Assembly: GCF_004116405.1 (NCBI RefSeq)
Contig: NZ_SDIC01000002.1
Coordinates: 248,001-312,000, forward strand
Origin: Halegenticoccus tardaugens
GTDB lineage: Archaea; Halobacteriota; Halobacteria; Halobacteriales; Haloferacaceae
Length of the DNA: 64,000 nt
Direction: 5' to 3'
In this document: in pieces, positions 8,045 through 16,765 of the stretch
How positions within the stretch are numbered: the stretch's first letter is position 1
Layout: each line of letters begins with the position of its first letter
Notes under the pieces: model-generated
The model's input: the letters and a program-made list of their open reading frames with translations, nothing else
The model's database searches: none
Told to the model about the DNA's origin: nothing
Program-made: the position numbers and the translations under genes

Positions 8045-9691
8045 ATGCCAGCGTCTCACACGAGTGACGTCGAGACGGGGAGCGACTACGTCCTCTCGGC
8101 ACTCGCCGCAGAGGGGGTCGATCACCTGTTCGGTCTGATCGGCGAGGGAAACAGCCACCTGCTCAATCGGACACACGACCACGACATCACCTACACCTAC
8201 GCCAGACACGAACAGGTCGCTGTCTCGATGGCCGACGGCTACGCCCGACTCACCGGAGACGTCGGCGTCTGTACCCTCACACACGGGCCGGGAGTCACCA
8301 ACGGTGCCACCGGAATCGTCATCGCCGATCGGAACAGCGTCCCGCTCGTCGTCCTGATCGGTGACGCGGGAACCGAAGGTCGGGAGACGTCGCTCCAGTA
8401 TCTGGACCACAAGACGTTCACGTCACCCATCTCCGTTCACCAGACGCGTGCGCCGACGCCAGCTACCGTCCCCGAGACCATCCGGCGAGCCTTCGACATC
8501 GCACGGACGGAGCGCGGGCCGGTCATCGTTGAACTGCCGACCGACGTGCAGTCGGCCCCGGCTCCCGAATCGGAGTACCTGCCGAAACCACGCTCTACAC
8601 AGCGCCCTCGTCCGGACGTCGAAGAACTCGCCGAGGCGACCGCCCTGCTAGACGGCGCTGACCACCCGGTCGTCCTCGCCGGCGGGGGTGCTGCAGCCGC
8701 AGATGCCGGGGACGCCCTCATCCAGTTCGCGGAGACGATCGGTGCCCCTATCGCCACGACCCTTTTCGCACAGGGAGTGCTCTCGGCCGACCACCCGCTC
8801 CACACAGGGGCATCGGGGACGTTCATGACACCGGCGAGTGACGCCCTGCTGTGGGACGCAGACGTGGTGGTCGCCGCCGGGGCTCGACTCTCGGGGAAGA
8901 CGACACGCTACGGCGAACTCTATGCCGACGCCGACGTGATACAGGTCGACATCGACTCTGCGGCATTGGGGACCTACCGCGACCCAGCCGTCGGCATCGT
9001 CGGCGATGCGCGCACGACGATCGAGGAGTTGGCCGAACGCGTCACACCGCATCCGGACCGGACGGAGCGCGTCAGGACCGTCATCCGAGAGGCTGGCACA
9101 CCGGCGGACGTTGAGACTCGGTCCGACCCCAACCGCATTGATCCGCGTGCGTTCACGCGTGCACTCGCGGCACGGATCCCTGGCGATAGCATCGTCACCG
9201 TCGACTCCGGCAACAACACGGGGTTCCCGGCAGTGTTCCACCCCGTGGACGCTGGCGGCCGTCTGTTGCTCGACGGCAATTTCGGGACAATGGGATACGC
9301 ACTGCCGGCCGCGCTGGGCGCGCAGGTCGCCGATCCCCAGCGAACGGTCGTCTGCTACATCGGTGACGGCGCGTTCATGCAGGTCATCCAGGACGTCGAG
9401 ACGGCGGCGCGCCTCAGTCTTCCCATCGTTGTAGCTGTACTGAACGACGGGAGTTATGGCATCATCAGACACCGCCAATACATGGAATTCGGGCGGGAGA
9501 CAGCCTCCTCCTACGAGAGCCCTGACTTCGTCCGCGTGGCCGAGGGACTGGGCGCCCAGGCAGCTACGATCCGCGACGTCGATGACCTCTCCGCGGTCGA
9601 TGAGTTCCTCGACGGCGACCCGACCAGACCGCTCGTGCTCGACGTGCGGACGATACCCCACGTTTCCCGACCCGGATTCCCCCCATACTGA
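8045..9691 (+). CDS. Thiamine pyrophosphate-dependent enzyme (acetolactate synthase / IlvB-like)
   Basis: 548 residues with the three-domain order of the family. PYR domain about 10-175, with catalytic Glu in ARHEQVAVSMADGYARLTG. Central domain about 190-320 (HPVVLAGGGAA, DADVVVAAGARLSG). PP domain about 360-530, with GDGAFMQVIQDVETAARL...VAVLNDGSYG for Mg-TPP. FGTMGYALPAALGAQ precedes the GDG motif. This architecture fits acetolactate synthase large subunits, benzoylformate decarboxylase and related enzymes. With no regulatory ilvN neighbour, a catabolic 2-oxoacid decarboxylase or lyase is more likely than amino-acid biosynthesis. Divergent from the split TPP pair and adjacent to a sodium:solute symporter that may import the substrate. 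Confidence 0.88.
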   Translation: MPASHTSDVETGSDYVLSALAAEGVDHLFGLIGEGNSHLLNRTHDHDITYTYARHEQVAVSMADGYARLTGDVGVCTLTHGPGVTNGATGIVIADRNSVPLVVLIGDAGTEGRETSLQYLDHKTFTSPISVHQTRAPTPATVPETIRRAFDIARTERGPVIVELPTDVQSAPAPESEYLPKPRSTQRPRPDVEELAEATALLDGADHPVVLAGGGAAAADAGDALIQFAETIGAPIATTLFAQGVLSADHPLHTGASGTFMTPASDALLWDADVVVAAGARLSGKTTRYGELYADADVIQVDIDSAALGTYRDPAVGIVGDARTTIEELAERVTPHPDRTERVRTVIREAGTPADVETRSDPNRIDPRAFTRALAARIPGDSIVTVDSGNNTGFPAVFHPVDAGGRLLLDGNFGTMGYALPAALGAQVADPQRTVVCYIGDGAFMQVIQDVETAARLSLPIVVAVLNDGSYGIIRHRQYMEFGRETASSYESPDFVRVAEGLGAQAATIRDVDDLSAVDEFLDGDPTRPLVLDVRTIPHVSRPGFPPY

Positions 9692-9981
9692 ACGGATCTT
9701 GGAGCCTCGCTCACCATTCCCCGGCGATGTCGCCTTCGATGTCGCGTTTCGGCCCACATTATATGCACTGCGGCACAGGGCGCTACAACCTCGCCGTTGA
9801 CGGCGGGGATACAGTGCCCGTCATCGGTTACCAGGCGCCAATAATCGTAGCGACCCGCCAGGGAGTGATGCCGAATAGGTCGCACGACGGCGAGGTTCTG
9901 CTCTCTGCGTCCCACGAGTGGGTCGCGACCGGCGACGTATTCTGCGAACGCTGTTCGAAAAGAGAGGGAGGGTGCGGAGGA
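9692..9981. other. Intergenic region with a solitary IS left-end hairpin (9786-9830)
   Basis: No gene. It holds one recognisable structure: a 9-bp stem CCTCGCCGT / ACGGCGGGG with a TG loop at 9789-9808, followed directly by ATACAGTGCCCGTC. The same hairpin plus ATACAGCGCCGTC forms the left end of the MITE at 59488 and part of the TnpB element left end. I read it as a solo left-end relic of a TnpB-type element. Confidence 0.5.
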
Positions 9982-11451
9982 TCAGTCGTCGGCAGGACTC
10001 TCAGAGAGGGTTACGTCATCGAAGATCGGCGCGAGGTTCTCGTCGTCGACCCGGTCGGTTATAAGGCTCACGACCACCATTCCTAAGATGGAGAGGATGG
10101 TCGCGAAGATGATCTCGTGGAGCGGCCAGATACCTTGCTGTGCGAGGGGCCGTCCGACAACTCCGCCGAGGAAGCCGAGGACGACCGCCGCGATGGCGCC
10201 CTCCGTGGTCGCACGCTTCCAGAACATCCCAGCAGCGACGGCGACGAACAGCGACCCGCCAAGCGTCCCCCAGCCGTAGGCACCGATGACGGCGATCAGT
10301 TCGAGCTCTCCGAATGCCGCCTGATACGTCGCGATGAAGACGACGATGACGCCGAACAGGCCGGTGAAGATGCGGGACCACCGAAGGAGTTGCTTGTCAG
10401 ACGGGTCGTCGGCGAAGTACACAGCGTAGATGTCGTTCGACGTGTAGACACCGACGATGTGCAATAGCGAGTCGGTGGTCGACTGAACGCCGGCGAGAAT
10501 GGCCATCATTGCTATCGCACCGATAACGCCGCCCACGAGTTCGGTGATGATCGCCGGAGCCATCGTGTCACCCGTCTGCTCCGGGAGATAGAGGGCGCCA
10601 CCGATACCAATAACCGTGATGAGCAAATAGAACAGTATCACCGCCATGGAGTTCACGGCGGGGACGAGACGTGCGGTCTTGATGTCCTTCGCGGCGATGA
10701 CGCGCTGGACGTAGTAGGGGTGGATAGCGATGCCTAGCCCAAACACGAGAAAGAGTGCAAAGACGCCGAGGTTGTCGGGCGTACTCCCACCGTAGACGTC
10801 GTTGTACGACGCCAGGTCGGTGAAGGAGTTGGCAGGATCGTTGAGCACGCGCCCGATGACCACGACAGCCATGATGAGGACGCCGAGCCCCATCACGCCC
10901 GCCTGGAACAGGTCGGTCCGGGCGACGCTCTTCATCCCGCCTAGGATGGTGTACACGATGAAGAACAGCCCGACCGAGAGGATTCCGATAGGCATCGAGA
11001 TTCCGATAATACCTTCCACGATGAAGCCGATGCCGAACAGTTGCGCGATGAGGATGATGGCGTACGTGAACACGATGATGGCGGCGGTCAACGCCTGCAA
11101 CAGGTCGGAACCGTACCGGACACGTATCATCTCCGAGAGAGAGTTGACCTGGATGTTCTGCCACTTCTTGGCCGTCAGCGACAGGAACATCATCCCGCCG
11201 ACCGCCCCGACCGTATACAGCGTCATGAACGCCCAGCCGTACTCCGAGGCGTAACCGATGCCACCAATTACCGTGAGCGCACTCATGAAGGAGGCGAACA
11301 ACGACCCCAACGCCAGCGGCAACGAGAGACCCTGACTGGCAGTCGCGAAGTCAGCCTGCGTACTGGTGTTTCGCCACCCCCAGATGCCGATACCGAGAAC
11401 GATGAGAAGGTAGAAGACGAACCATCCGAGATAGAGCATGTTAATGGCCAT
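9982..11451 (-). CDS. Sodium:solute symporter (SSS/SSF family)
   Basis: 489 residues with about 13 hydrophobic segments. SSS marks include LGIGIWGWRN in the first segment, GSLFASFMSALTVIGGIGYASEYGW (sodium-site region), GGMKSVARTDLFQAG, and AGVQSTTDSLLHIVG. The family imports small organic substrates with Na+. The gene is preceded, with a 3-base gap, by a 44-residue single-span membrane protein, so the two are likely an operon and perhaps a complex. Its location beside TPP 2-oxoacid enzymes suggests a carboxylate substrate (inference). The C-terminal tail after the last span is short and acidic. Confidence 0.9.
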   Translation of the reverse strand: MAINMLYLGWFVFYLLIVLGIGIWGWRNTSTQADFATASQGLSLPLALGSLFASFMSALTVIGGIGYASEYGWAFMTLYTVGAVGGMMFLSLTAKKWQNIQVNSLSEMIRVRYGSDLLQALTAAIIVFTYAIILIAQLFGIGFIVEGIIGISMPIGILSVGLFFIVYTILGGMKSVARTDLFQAGVMGLGVLIMAVVVIGRVLNDPANSFTDLASYNDVYGGSTPDNLGVFALFLVFGLGIAIHPYYVQRVIAAKDIKTARLVPAVNSMAVILFYLLITVIGIGGALYLPEQTGDTMAPAIITELVGGVIGAIAMMAILAGVQSTTDSLLHIVGVYTSNDIYAVYFADDPSDKQLLRWSRIFTGLFGVIVVFIATYQAAFGELELIAVIGAYGWGTLGGSLFVAVAAGMFWKRATTEGAIAAVVLGFLGGVVGRPLAQQGIWPLHEIIFATILSILGMVVVSLITDRVDDENLAPIFDDVTLSESPADD

Positions 11452-11454
11452 GGG

Positions 11455-11589
11455 TTAGCCCTCCACCTCCCAGCTCCGCTTTTCATCCGGTTCCGTTCGA
11501 TTCTTCCATACGGCCCACGCAATGAGCGCCGTAGACCACACGATCAGCCCAACGACTACGGCAATCACGCTTATGCCTATTGACAACAT
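11455..11589 (-). CDS. Small single-span membrane protein paired with the symporter
   Basis: 44 residues starting MLSIGISVIAVVVGLIVW, one transmembrane helix (about residues 2-27), then a charged cytoplasmic tail KNRTEPDEKRSWEVEG. Its stop codon is 3 bases before the symporter ATG. Small hydrophobic partners upstream of SSS transporters are a recurring arrangement, so an accessory or stability role is plausible. I do not recognise a named family. Upstream lies an AT-rich region that may hold the promoter. Confidence 0.7.
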   Translation of the reverse strand: MLSIGISVIAVVVGLIVWSTALIAWAVWKNRTEPDEKRSWEVEG

Positions 11590-11742
11590 ATGTCACTCAT
11601 CTCATGTTGGTGAATATAGCGATATAATTCTTTCTGCGGGTAGTTTGGTCAGGTTGACTTACCTGGATCCCACCAGACGGTATCGACTTGCAACCACGTT
11701 TCTGCGGTCGCTGGATTGGCGTAGAGGGTGTAACCGGTCGAA

Positions 11743-12255
11743 CTACATCGTAGCAAACGCTTCACCGGAGTCAGGAAGGTATTCGATGATACTCCGGTGA
11801 GCACCGAATTCGCTGATGATCGTCTGCAGCACGTCGACGACAGTCGCAATGTCGCGGTTGAGTTTATGTTCGCGGTACATACCGCCGTCCTGACCCCGGT
11901 GTTCCATGTGCGAGAGCGTCAGATTGAGAATCTCAAAGTCAGACAGGAAGCTACGTATTCGGCGGGCTGTTCGGGGATCTCGGCCCTGGAACTCGCAGAG
12001 TTCATTATAGCGCTGGTAGATCATACGCGAACGGGTTGGTGTAGCGTCTCGGCAGTGAGCGTGGTCAGCGCATATAGAGTGAGTTGCTCGTGTTCGGTGA
12101 GGTCGAGCACGATATCCATGCTTTGTTGGGCCTCGAGTTTCTCTTGGGCACATTCAACGTGGTTGGTCGTAACCGACTCTGTATTCCGGGTACGAGCGAG
12201 ATCGCCAGCCTTCCGGAGGAGTGGCTCTGTTGAATCCGCAGGGGGTGGCAGGATA
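11743..12255 (-). pseudogene. Orc1/Cdc6 replication initiator, degraded C-terminal part
   Basis: Two frames on the minus strand together give the C-terminal half of a haloarchaeal Orc1/Cdc6. First, RKAGDLARTRNTESVTTNHV, then AQEKLEAQQSMDIVLDLTEH and LTLYALTTLTAET. After a frameshift near 12030-12045, SRMIYQRYNELCEFQGRDP and TARRIRSFLSDFEILNLTLS, the winged-helix DNA-binding domain, continue to about 11743. The AAA+ Walker region is missing. Initiator genes normally sit beside the origins they activate, so this may mark a former plasmid or secondary origin that was captured or lost. I saw no clear array of origin repeats in the neighbouring bases. Confidence 0.75.
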
Positions 12256-12284
12256 GCGTTGCTCTGAAGGCCGAAGCGGAAGAA

Positions 12285-12440
12285 GTGATTGTGACTAAGC
12301 TACTTTTCCGCTTCGTCAAACGAGCAGCGTCGCTGGCACAAAAGCGCTGTGCCGCCAGTCCAACGGTCGTGAGTCATCAGACTGGCAACGGATACGACGG
12401 CTGGAAGCTAAAGAAGCGACTCGGAGTTCCTACGAAACGA
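12285..12440 (+). pseudogene. Possible transposase N-terminal remnant
   Basis: Frame VTKLLFRFVKRAASLAQKRC, then GYDGWKLKKRLGVPTKRR, resembles the basic N terminus of haloarchaeal IS4/IS5-type transposases, but it is short and no catalytic residues are present. It lies between the orc1/cdc6 relic and the MITE at 12507. Weak call. Confidence 0.25.
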
Positions 12441-12506
12441 AGGAAACAAACTCTTGTGAACGACTCCTGCGATCATCGAGGCAAACATAGGATACCAGAT
12501 TTCGCG

Positions 12507-12905
12507 TTTGACATCCTCCCCGCCCTGAAGGGCGAGGATTCCCACGAGCGAAGGCCCGCTGAGTTGGGATGTTTAAGGTTCGCACACCGACGAGGTGCTG
12601 GCCATGCCAAGTGGCCGTTACTCCTATCCTCGAATCGGACGCTCCCACCGTTTCCGGCAGGGTACGAACGATTGTCGGCAGATTCGGAGGTACTTGGTTG
12701 TTTAGCGTCGGTACCCAACCTATCCCGAAGGGGTACCTTCGAGCATCGGTCGGGAAGTCCGATTTTGTCCGATTGTCCCGGTATGGGCGCGGACAGGCCG
12801 CGTCGGATGGACAGAGATACGCACGGAGAGCACCTAAGACTGTACCATACAGTGAAAGTGAACAAAGACGGCGATTCATCCCCGCCCTTAAGGGCGAGGC
12901 TTTCT
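12507..12905 (-). mobile_element. About 400-bp MITE with matched terminal hairpins (copy A)
   Basis: Both ends carry the same perfect 9-bp hairpin: CCCCGCCCT/AGGGCGAGG at 12518-12537 (right end, followed outward by the TGACATCCT box) and at 12880-12899 (left end, followed inward by GATGAATCGCCGTC on the minus strand). The interior aligns along its length with the MITE at 52869, including TCTTAGGTGCTCTCCG, GGACAATCGGAC, AAGTACCTCCGAATC, GAGGATAGGAGTAACGGCC and GCTCGTGGGAATCC, but that copy has a different hairpin sequence at both ends. No ORF of its own. Its left end abuts a truncated winged-helix gene. Confidence 0.8.
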
Positions 12906-13049
12906 CGCCTGCAATTACGCAAACTTAATTCAGTAGGCTTAGTTGAATATTACGACAAGAAGCAAAAAATATATCCTATCTCCGAGAAGGGTGCTGCATT
13001 TCTTCACGGAGAGCTATCCGCTGAAGAACTCGAATTCGGGGACAAATAA
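12906..13049 (+). pseudogene. C-terminal remnant of PhiH1-repressor-like winged-helix protein
   Basis: Reads RKLNSVGLVEYYDKKQKIYP, then ISEKGAAFLHGELSAEEL, the second half of a haloarchaeal winged-helix regulator (wing region and C-terminal helix). The N-terminal helix-turn-helix half is missing: the MITE at 12507-12905 begins exactly where it should be. Truncated by insertion or by recombination at the element. Confidence 0.65.
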
Positions 13050-13169
13050 GCTGTATTACCCAATACGGTTTCCAGCACTGTCTAGATAAGGATGAGCAGG
13101 TCGAAGAGCTAGTGATTGATGCTACTCTCAGACCTGCGCAGAGAGAGTTTAGACACGGCTACGCTTGAT

Positions 13170-13830
13170 GTTGGCAGCGCGAGCGGATGGCTCTCAGACG
13201 CCCGTGAGGGCGTTCGCCGTCGGTCTCCACGCTGCCGGGTTATCGCTCAGAGAGACAGAAGCGATTCTTCGGTTACTCGGCGTAGAAGCTCGTTTCAAGC
13301 AATTTTCCAATAGACATGTCGGCTGACTGGCGGCGTCTCGGACCCGCCGACGGCGCAGCCGAGGCGGGTCGCGGTCCACAAGACCGCTATCACAATCAAT
13401 GGTGGATGGTTATGGATGTACGCTACAATAGACCTCGACACAAAACTGATTCTTGTCGTCGCGCTGTTCAGGCATCACGGGACTGATCCGACGGCTGCGT
13501 TTCGCCATAGAGTCTGTGAGAAACACGAGTACTCAGAGACTGTGTTTCTCGCAAGTGCTTTCAATTACCGGACTGCCTTTTCTCGATTAGGACTGAACGG
13601 TCAGGTCAACTACACCGAGCGAAACTTAATCGAAAAGTGGTTTCACACGTTGAAGATGAGAGTCGACTAGTTCCACAGCTCATAGGTGAGCAGTCGGCTG
13701 AGCGTTCGCCAGTGACTTGTGATGTTTATCCACTACTGAAATTTTCAACGGCGGCATCAATCGTTTGGCGGTCAAACGCCAGCTCAGGGGGAAGTACTGG
13801 TCTTCTCATTCACGGTGCTCTCTGAGGCCG
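13170..13830 (+). pseudogene. IS6-family transposase, degraded
   Basis: The reading frame can be followed with stops and a frameshift: AVGLHAAGLSLRETEAILRL, LLGVE, frameshift, DPPTAQPRRVAV, INGGWLWMYATIDLDTKLIL, FRHHGTDPTAAF, GLNGQVNYTERNLIEKWFHT, LKMRVD, stop, then FIHYxNFQRRHQS. These are the landmarks of haloarchaeal IS6/IS240-type DDE transposases. Several in-frame stops are present, and the first catalytic Asp position (normally AVDETA) reads AVHKTA, so it is dead. Inverted ends were not identified. Confidence 0.85.
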
Positions 13831-13835
13831 TTGCG

Positions 13836-14337
13836 ACCCTCGGTCGGTGATCTGATAGAAGTTTGTGCGCTGGTCATGAATCTGGAAGCCTGGAATTACA
13901 GTTGTATAATTGTAAATACAATGTCAATTGGTGTCAATAAACGTGCCACTCGATGTCAAAGACATCATTATTATGTTTAGATAGTTTATGCGGAATTCAC
14001 AACGAAATCGTCTATATTTCGAGGTAATATCCCAGAGTCGAGGAAAACCTCTTTCTTTGATTTATTTTGACTTATTTTGACTGAATACGATTACGGACAT
14101 TGGTTTTCATCACCGGATCATTAATGAATAGATGTTCCTCTGATTTCACAGAACGCAATGTGAGTGGATGAACGCCATACGGCGAAGCACGGGTGATTGG
14201 AGGGTGATTCACACGTTATTTATCTTCAAAAAGTTCATCTCACTATATCAAGTCGTTTATCTTATTTCATATATATTGTAATAATCCACTGGTAACTAGA
14301 CACATTTATGTTGCTCTCTGCCAATGATTGACTCGAC
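13836..14337. other. AT-rich gene-free stretch and promoter of the FAH gene
   Basis: About 500 bases without a supportable gene, distinctly AT-rich (runs such as TTTATTTTGACTTATTTTGA at 14057-14076). The box ACACATTTATGTTG at 14300-14313 lies about 25-38 bases before the ATG at 14338 and is a reasonable TATA element. No repeat or RNA was recognised. Confidence 0.4.
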
Positions 14338-15111
14338 ATGCGAAAGGTAAGATTTCTTGACCCTGCAGACAGCGCTCGTGTTGGTGAATGGGTTGACGGT
14401 TCAGTGGTGTTCGGCAGTCAACGATTCGACCTTGAGGATATCTCAATCCTGCCACCAACTAATCCCTCAAAGATTATCTGTGTCGGCCTAAACTACGCAA
14501 GCCATGCCGAGGAGACTGATTCAGATATTCCAGAACGACCGCTGTTATTCATCAAAACCACGAACACGCTTGCCGGCCATGACGCTACCATCACACTTCC
14601 ACAGTCGAAAAACCGCATCGATTTTGAAGGAGAACTCGGAGTCGTTATTGGGGAGCAATGCCGGAATGTCGCTACGGAGGACGCCAGGAAGGTCATTGCA
14701 GGGTACACCTGCGTCAACGACCTTTCAAACCGTGACGACCAGCGCATAGAGCAGAATTGGGTGCGCGGAAAGGCGTTCGACAACTCCGCACCTATCGGCC
14801 CAGTACTGGCAACACCTGAGCATCTCCCAGACGGGGCGACCATCGAAACCCGCCAGAATGGAGAGGTAAAACAGTCTTCATCCATTGACGATCTCATCTT
14901 CGAAATTCCAGAACTCATCGCAGATATTACAGAACTCATGTCGCTCGAGGCTGGCGACGTCATTGCTACAGGAACGCCGGCAGGCGTCGGACCTATCAGT
15001 GGGGGGGACGAGGTTGAGGTTGAAATTGAAGGCGTTGGAACGCTCAAAAATAGTTACGTTGCAGGTGAGTTTTCTGGGGAGAAGACGCACGACTTTGTTC
15101 CAAATCAGTAA
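14338..15111 (+). CDS. Fumarylacetoacetate hydrolase (FAH) family protein, copy 1
   Basis: 257 residues, normal for the single-domain FAH family (2-hydroxyhepta-diene-dioate isomerases, oxaloacetate decarboxylases, acylpyruvases). Mg-ligand motifs are visible: DFEGELGVVIG (two Glu, about residues 97-105) and CVNDLSNRDDQ (Asp, about residue 128), with GKAFDNSAPIGPVL and the C-terminal DVIATGTPAGVG loop. The N terminus MRKVRFLDPAD is the regular small domain. A second FAH gene with the same architecture lies at 18407; the pair brackets an RraA-like aldolase and an amidase. This suggests a pathway ending in cleavage of an oxo-diacid to pyruvate or oxaloacetate, which is inference. Confidence 0.9.
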   Translation: MRKVRFLDPADSARVGEWVDGSVVFGSQRFDLEDISILPPTNPSKIICVGLNYASHAEETDSDIPERPLLFIKTTNTLAGHDATITLPQSKNRIDFEGELGVVIGEQCRNVATEDARKVIAGYTCVNDLSNRDDQRIEQNWVRGKAFDNSAPIGPVLATPEHLPDGATIETRQNGEVKQSSSIDDLIFEIPELIADITELMSLEAGDVIATGTPAGVGPISGGDEVEVEIEGVGTLKNSYVAGEFSGEKTHDFVPNQ

Positions 15112-15443
15112 CTCGATTCGGTGCCTCCGAACCAGACATCGGTTCTTTATTCTGTTGCAAGACAGTAGTCCTGTGTATTCAATGACGAGGTCGACTATCG
15201 TCCACCTCATTACGTAGCCGTGTTCAAGCGGACTTTGCTCTCATCTGCGGGAGCTGATACTGCGGTATCTCCTGAGAGCGATGCTATTCGACGCCATCTG
15301 ATATCTCATCGCCCTCCTGAGTGTGAACATAGGTACTGTGTCATAGCGAGGTGCATGCTTGAGGAAGCGACACCACACGAGTATGACTTGAGGAGAGTGG
15401 TCAGCCTGGATGAGATACCGCTCCTACGAAATACCACTAACCA
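15112..15443. other. Gene-poor spacer between FAH and a MITE
   Basis: A 75-residue frame (15220-15447) runs into the MITE right end and matches nothing I recognise. I see no convincing gene, RNA or repeat here. Confidence 0.3.
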
Positions 15444-15815
15444 GTGAACTACTCCGGCCTCCCGCATTCGGGCCTACCCGGCCCTCGCTTGTTGAGGTCG
15501 GAGCTTCCTGTTTCTGCGTCGGAACTTATACCTGAAGCCACAGCGGTTCCAGACTCCGCAGGCGACTTCCCGTTACGGGCGGGTCGGAGTGTCCCACTCC
15601 TCCCGACTCGACGCTCGGCCACACGGCCGGTGCACGCGTGTGTGTGCGTTCTCACATCGGACGCATCCTGGCCGAGCATCTTACTATCGCATACGTCCGC
15701 GGGGGGTAGTAAGCCTGCCGAATTCGTGGATTCAGACGATGACGGCGAGTGTATCCCCTCCCTCACTCGCGAGCGAAGTAAGCGATAGGTAGGGGATACA
15801 CCCGCCTGCAATTCA
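15444..15815 (-). mobile_element. MITE of the TnpB type, copy 2
   Basis: Right end at 15444 (GTGAACTACTCCGGCC ... GAGCTTCCTG) and left end near 15755-15815 (GTATCCCCTCC ... GGGGATACACCCGCCTG). The interior keeps ACAGCGGTTCCAGACTCCG and GGAGTGTCCCACTCC, shared with the copies at 29459 and 34369, which correspond to the degenerate 3' end of tnpB. No complete ORF. It lies between the convergent FAH and aldolase genes. Confidence 0.75.
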
Positions 15816-15831
15816 GGTAAAAAAATCAGTA

Positions 15832-16515
15832 TCAGAGATCGTTGAGGGAGTCTACAATCCGTACGTCACGATCAGCGATTTTCTCATCAATGTTAAGAAG
15901 TTCATAGAGAGTCCTCCCCTCACGTATTTGCCTACGCAGGTACTCCTCGTGTTTGACTTTCGCCTCGGTAGCTTCTAAGACTCTGTGGGCATCACCGCGG
16001 GGGACGACAGTAACACCGTCAGCATCACCTACGATAATGTCCCCAGGAGACACGGTGACTCCTCCTACAGCGACAGGAACATTCACAGATCCAGGGGTTT
16101 CTTTAACTGCACCAGCCTGCGAGATGGCGGCCGCAAAAACAGGGAGGTCGCTGTTAGAGAGGTACGCTATGTCTCGGACATTACCATTGGATACGAGCCC
16201 AGCAAGACCCTGCATCTGGGCATTTTGCGTAGCTAGCTCGCCCCACGTGGCCGCATGATCTGACTCGGCTGCAACGATGAGTACATCCCCCGGGTGTGCA
16301 TATTCAACTCCAGCGTGCACCATCATGTTATCACCTGGAGGGACTCTCACGGTGCAGGCAGGCCCGTAAACGTTCTTTGGCCCACCTACATGGCCGATGG
16401 TGGATGCCATCGCGTTCTTTTTTCCCATTGCCTCGTGAACGTCGGCCGCGCTGTGGTCGGCAAACCCCGCGACGACGTCTTTCGGCGGCCGGTTAAAATC
16501 ACGTACGATAACCAT
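15832..16515 (-). CDS. RraA-like 4-hydroxy-4-methyl-2-oxoglutarate / oxaloacetate aldolase
   Basis: 227 residues from ATG 16515 (a GTG three codons earlier is possible). It fits the HMG/CHA aldolase branch of the RraA fold: DHSAADVHEAMGKKNAM near the N terminus, ACTVRVPPGDNMMVH, HPGDVLIV, and the substrate-site region WGELATQNAQMQGLAGLVSN ending in NGNVRD, the usual G-x-R-D metal/substrate motif. A C-terminal extension (YLRRQIREGRTLYELL) is typical of this branch. The enzymes cleave 4-hydroxy-2-oxo diacids to two oxoacids, often pyruvate, and may decarboxylate oxaloacetate. The place between two FAH-family enzymes supports a shared degradation route. Confidence 0.85.
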   Translation of the reverse strand: MVIVRDFNRPPKDVVAGFADHSAADVHEAMGKKNAMASTIGHVGGPKNVYGPACTVRVPPGDNMMVHAGVEYAHPGDVLIVAAESDHAATWGELATQNAQMQGLAGLVSNGNVRDIAYLSNSDLPVFAAAISQAGAVKETPGSVNVPVAVGGVTVSPGDIIVGDADGVTVVPRGDAHRVLEATEAKVKHEEYLRRQIREGRTLYELLNIDEKIADRDVRIVDSLNDL

Positions 16516-16765
16516 GAACTGCACGTGAAGTGGATAGCACGGTATAATACTGTATGTATTTTCATGATTATCTGGGCCATCTGCGTACAGTCAACTGGAG
16601 GATTTCACTTCTAATTCTGATACCACATTCCATTTTGTGAATTATGCCCAGACAGAGGGACCAACCATCTAGATCTAGTCTACTGGTAGCTGTAAGTGGT
16701 AGGTTGTTCTTCCCATCATCTCCGGTGGGGGAACCTTTTTGAGGGCCTCAACTCCCTTTATAGGG
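16516..16765. promoter_or_regulatory. Divergent promoter region (aldolase / amidase)
   Basis: 250 bases between divergent genes. On the minus strand ATACAGTATTATACC (about 16541-16555) is a TATA-like element ahead of the aldolase. On the plus strand TTTATAGGGG (16757-16766) lies only a few bases before the likely GTG start of the amidase, too close for a normal TATA box, so the amidase start or its promoter is uncertain. Confidence 0.35.

Noticed and set aside
8648-9757. 369-codon frame antisense to the TPP enzyme
   Set aside because: Shadow of the real gene; Arg/Cys-rich and without domains.
12285-13049. A 254-residue open frame
   Set aside because: It is a chance fusion of a transposase scrap, the MITE interior and the winged-helix remnant.
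15220-15447. 75-codon frame running into a MITE
   Set aside because: No recognisable family and it ends in IS sequence; not supportable as a gene.
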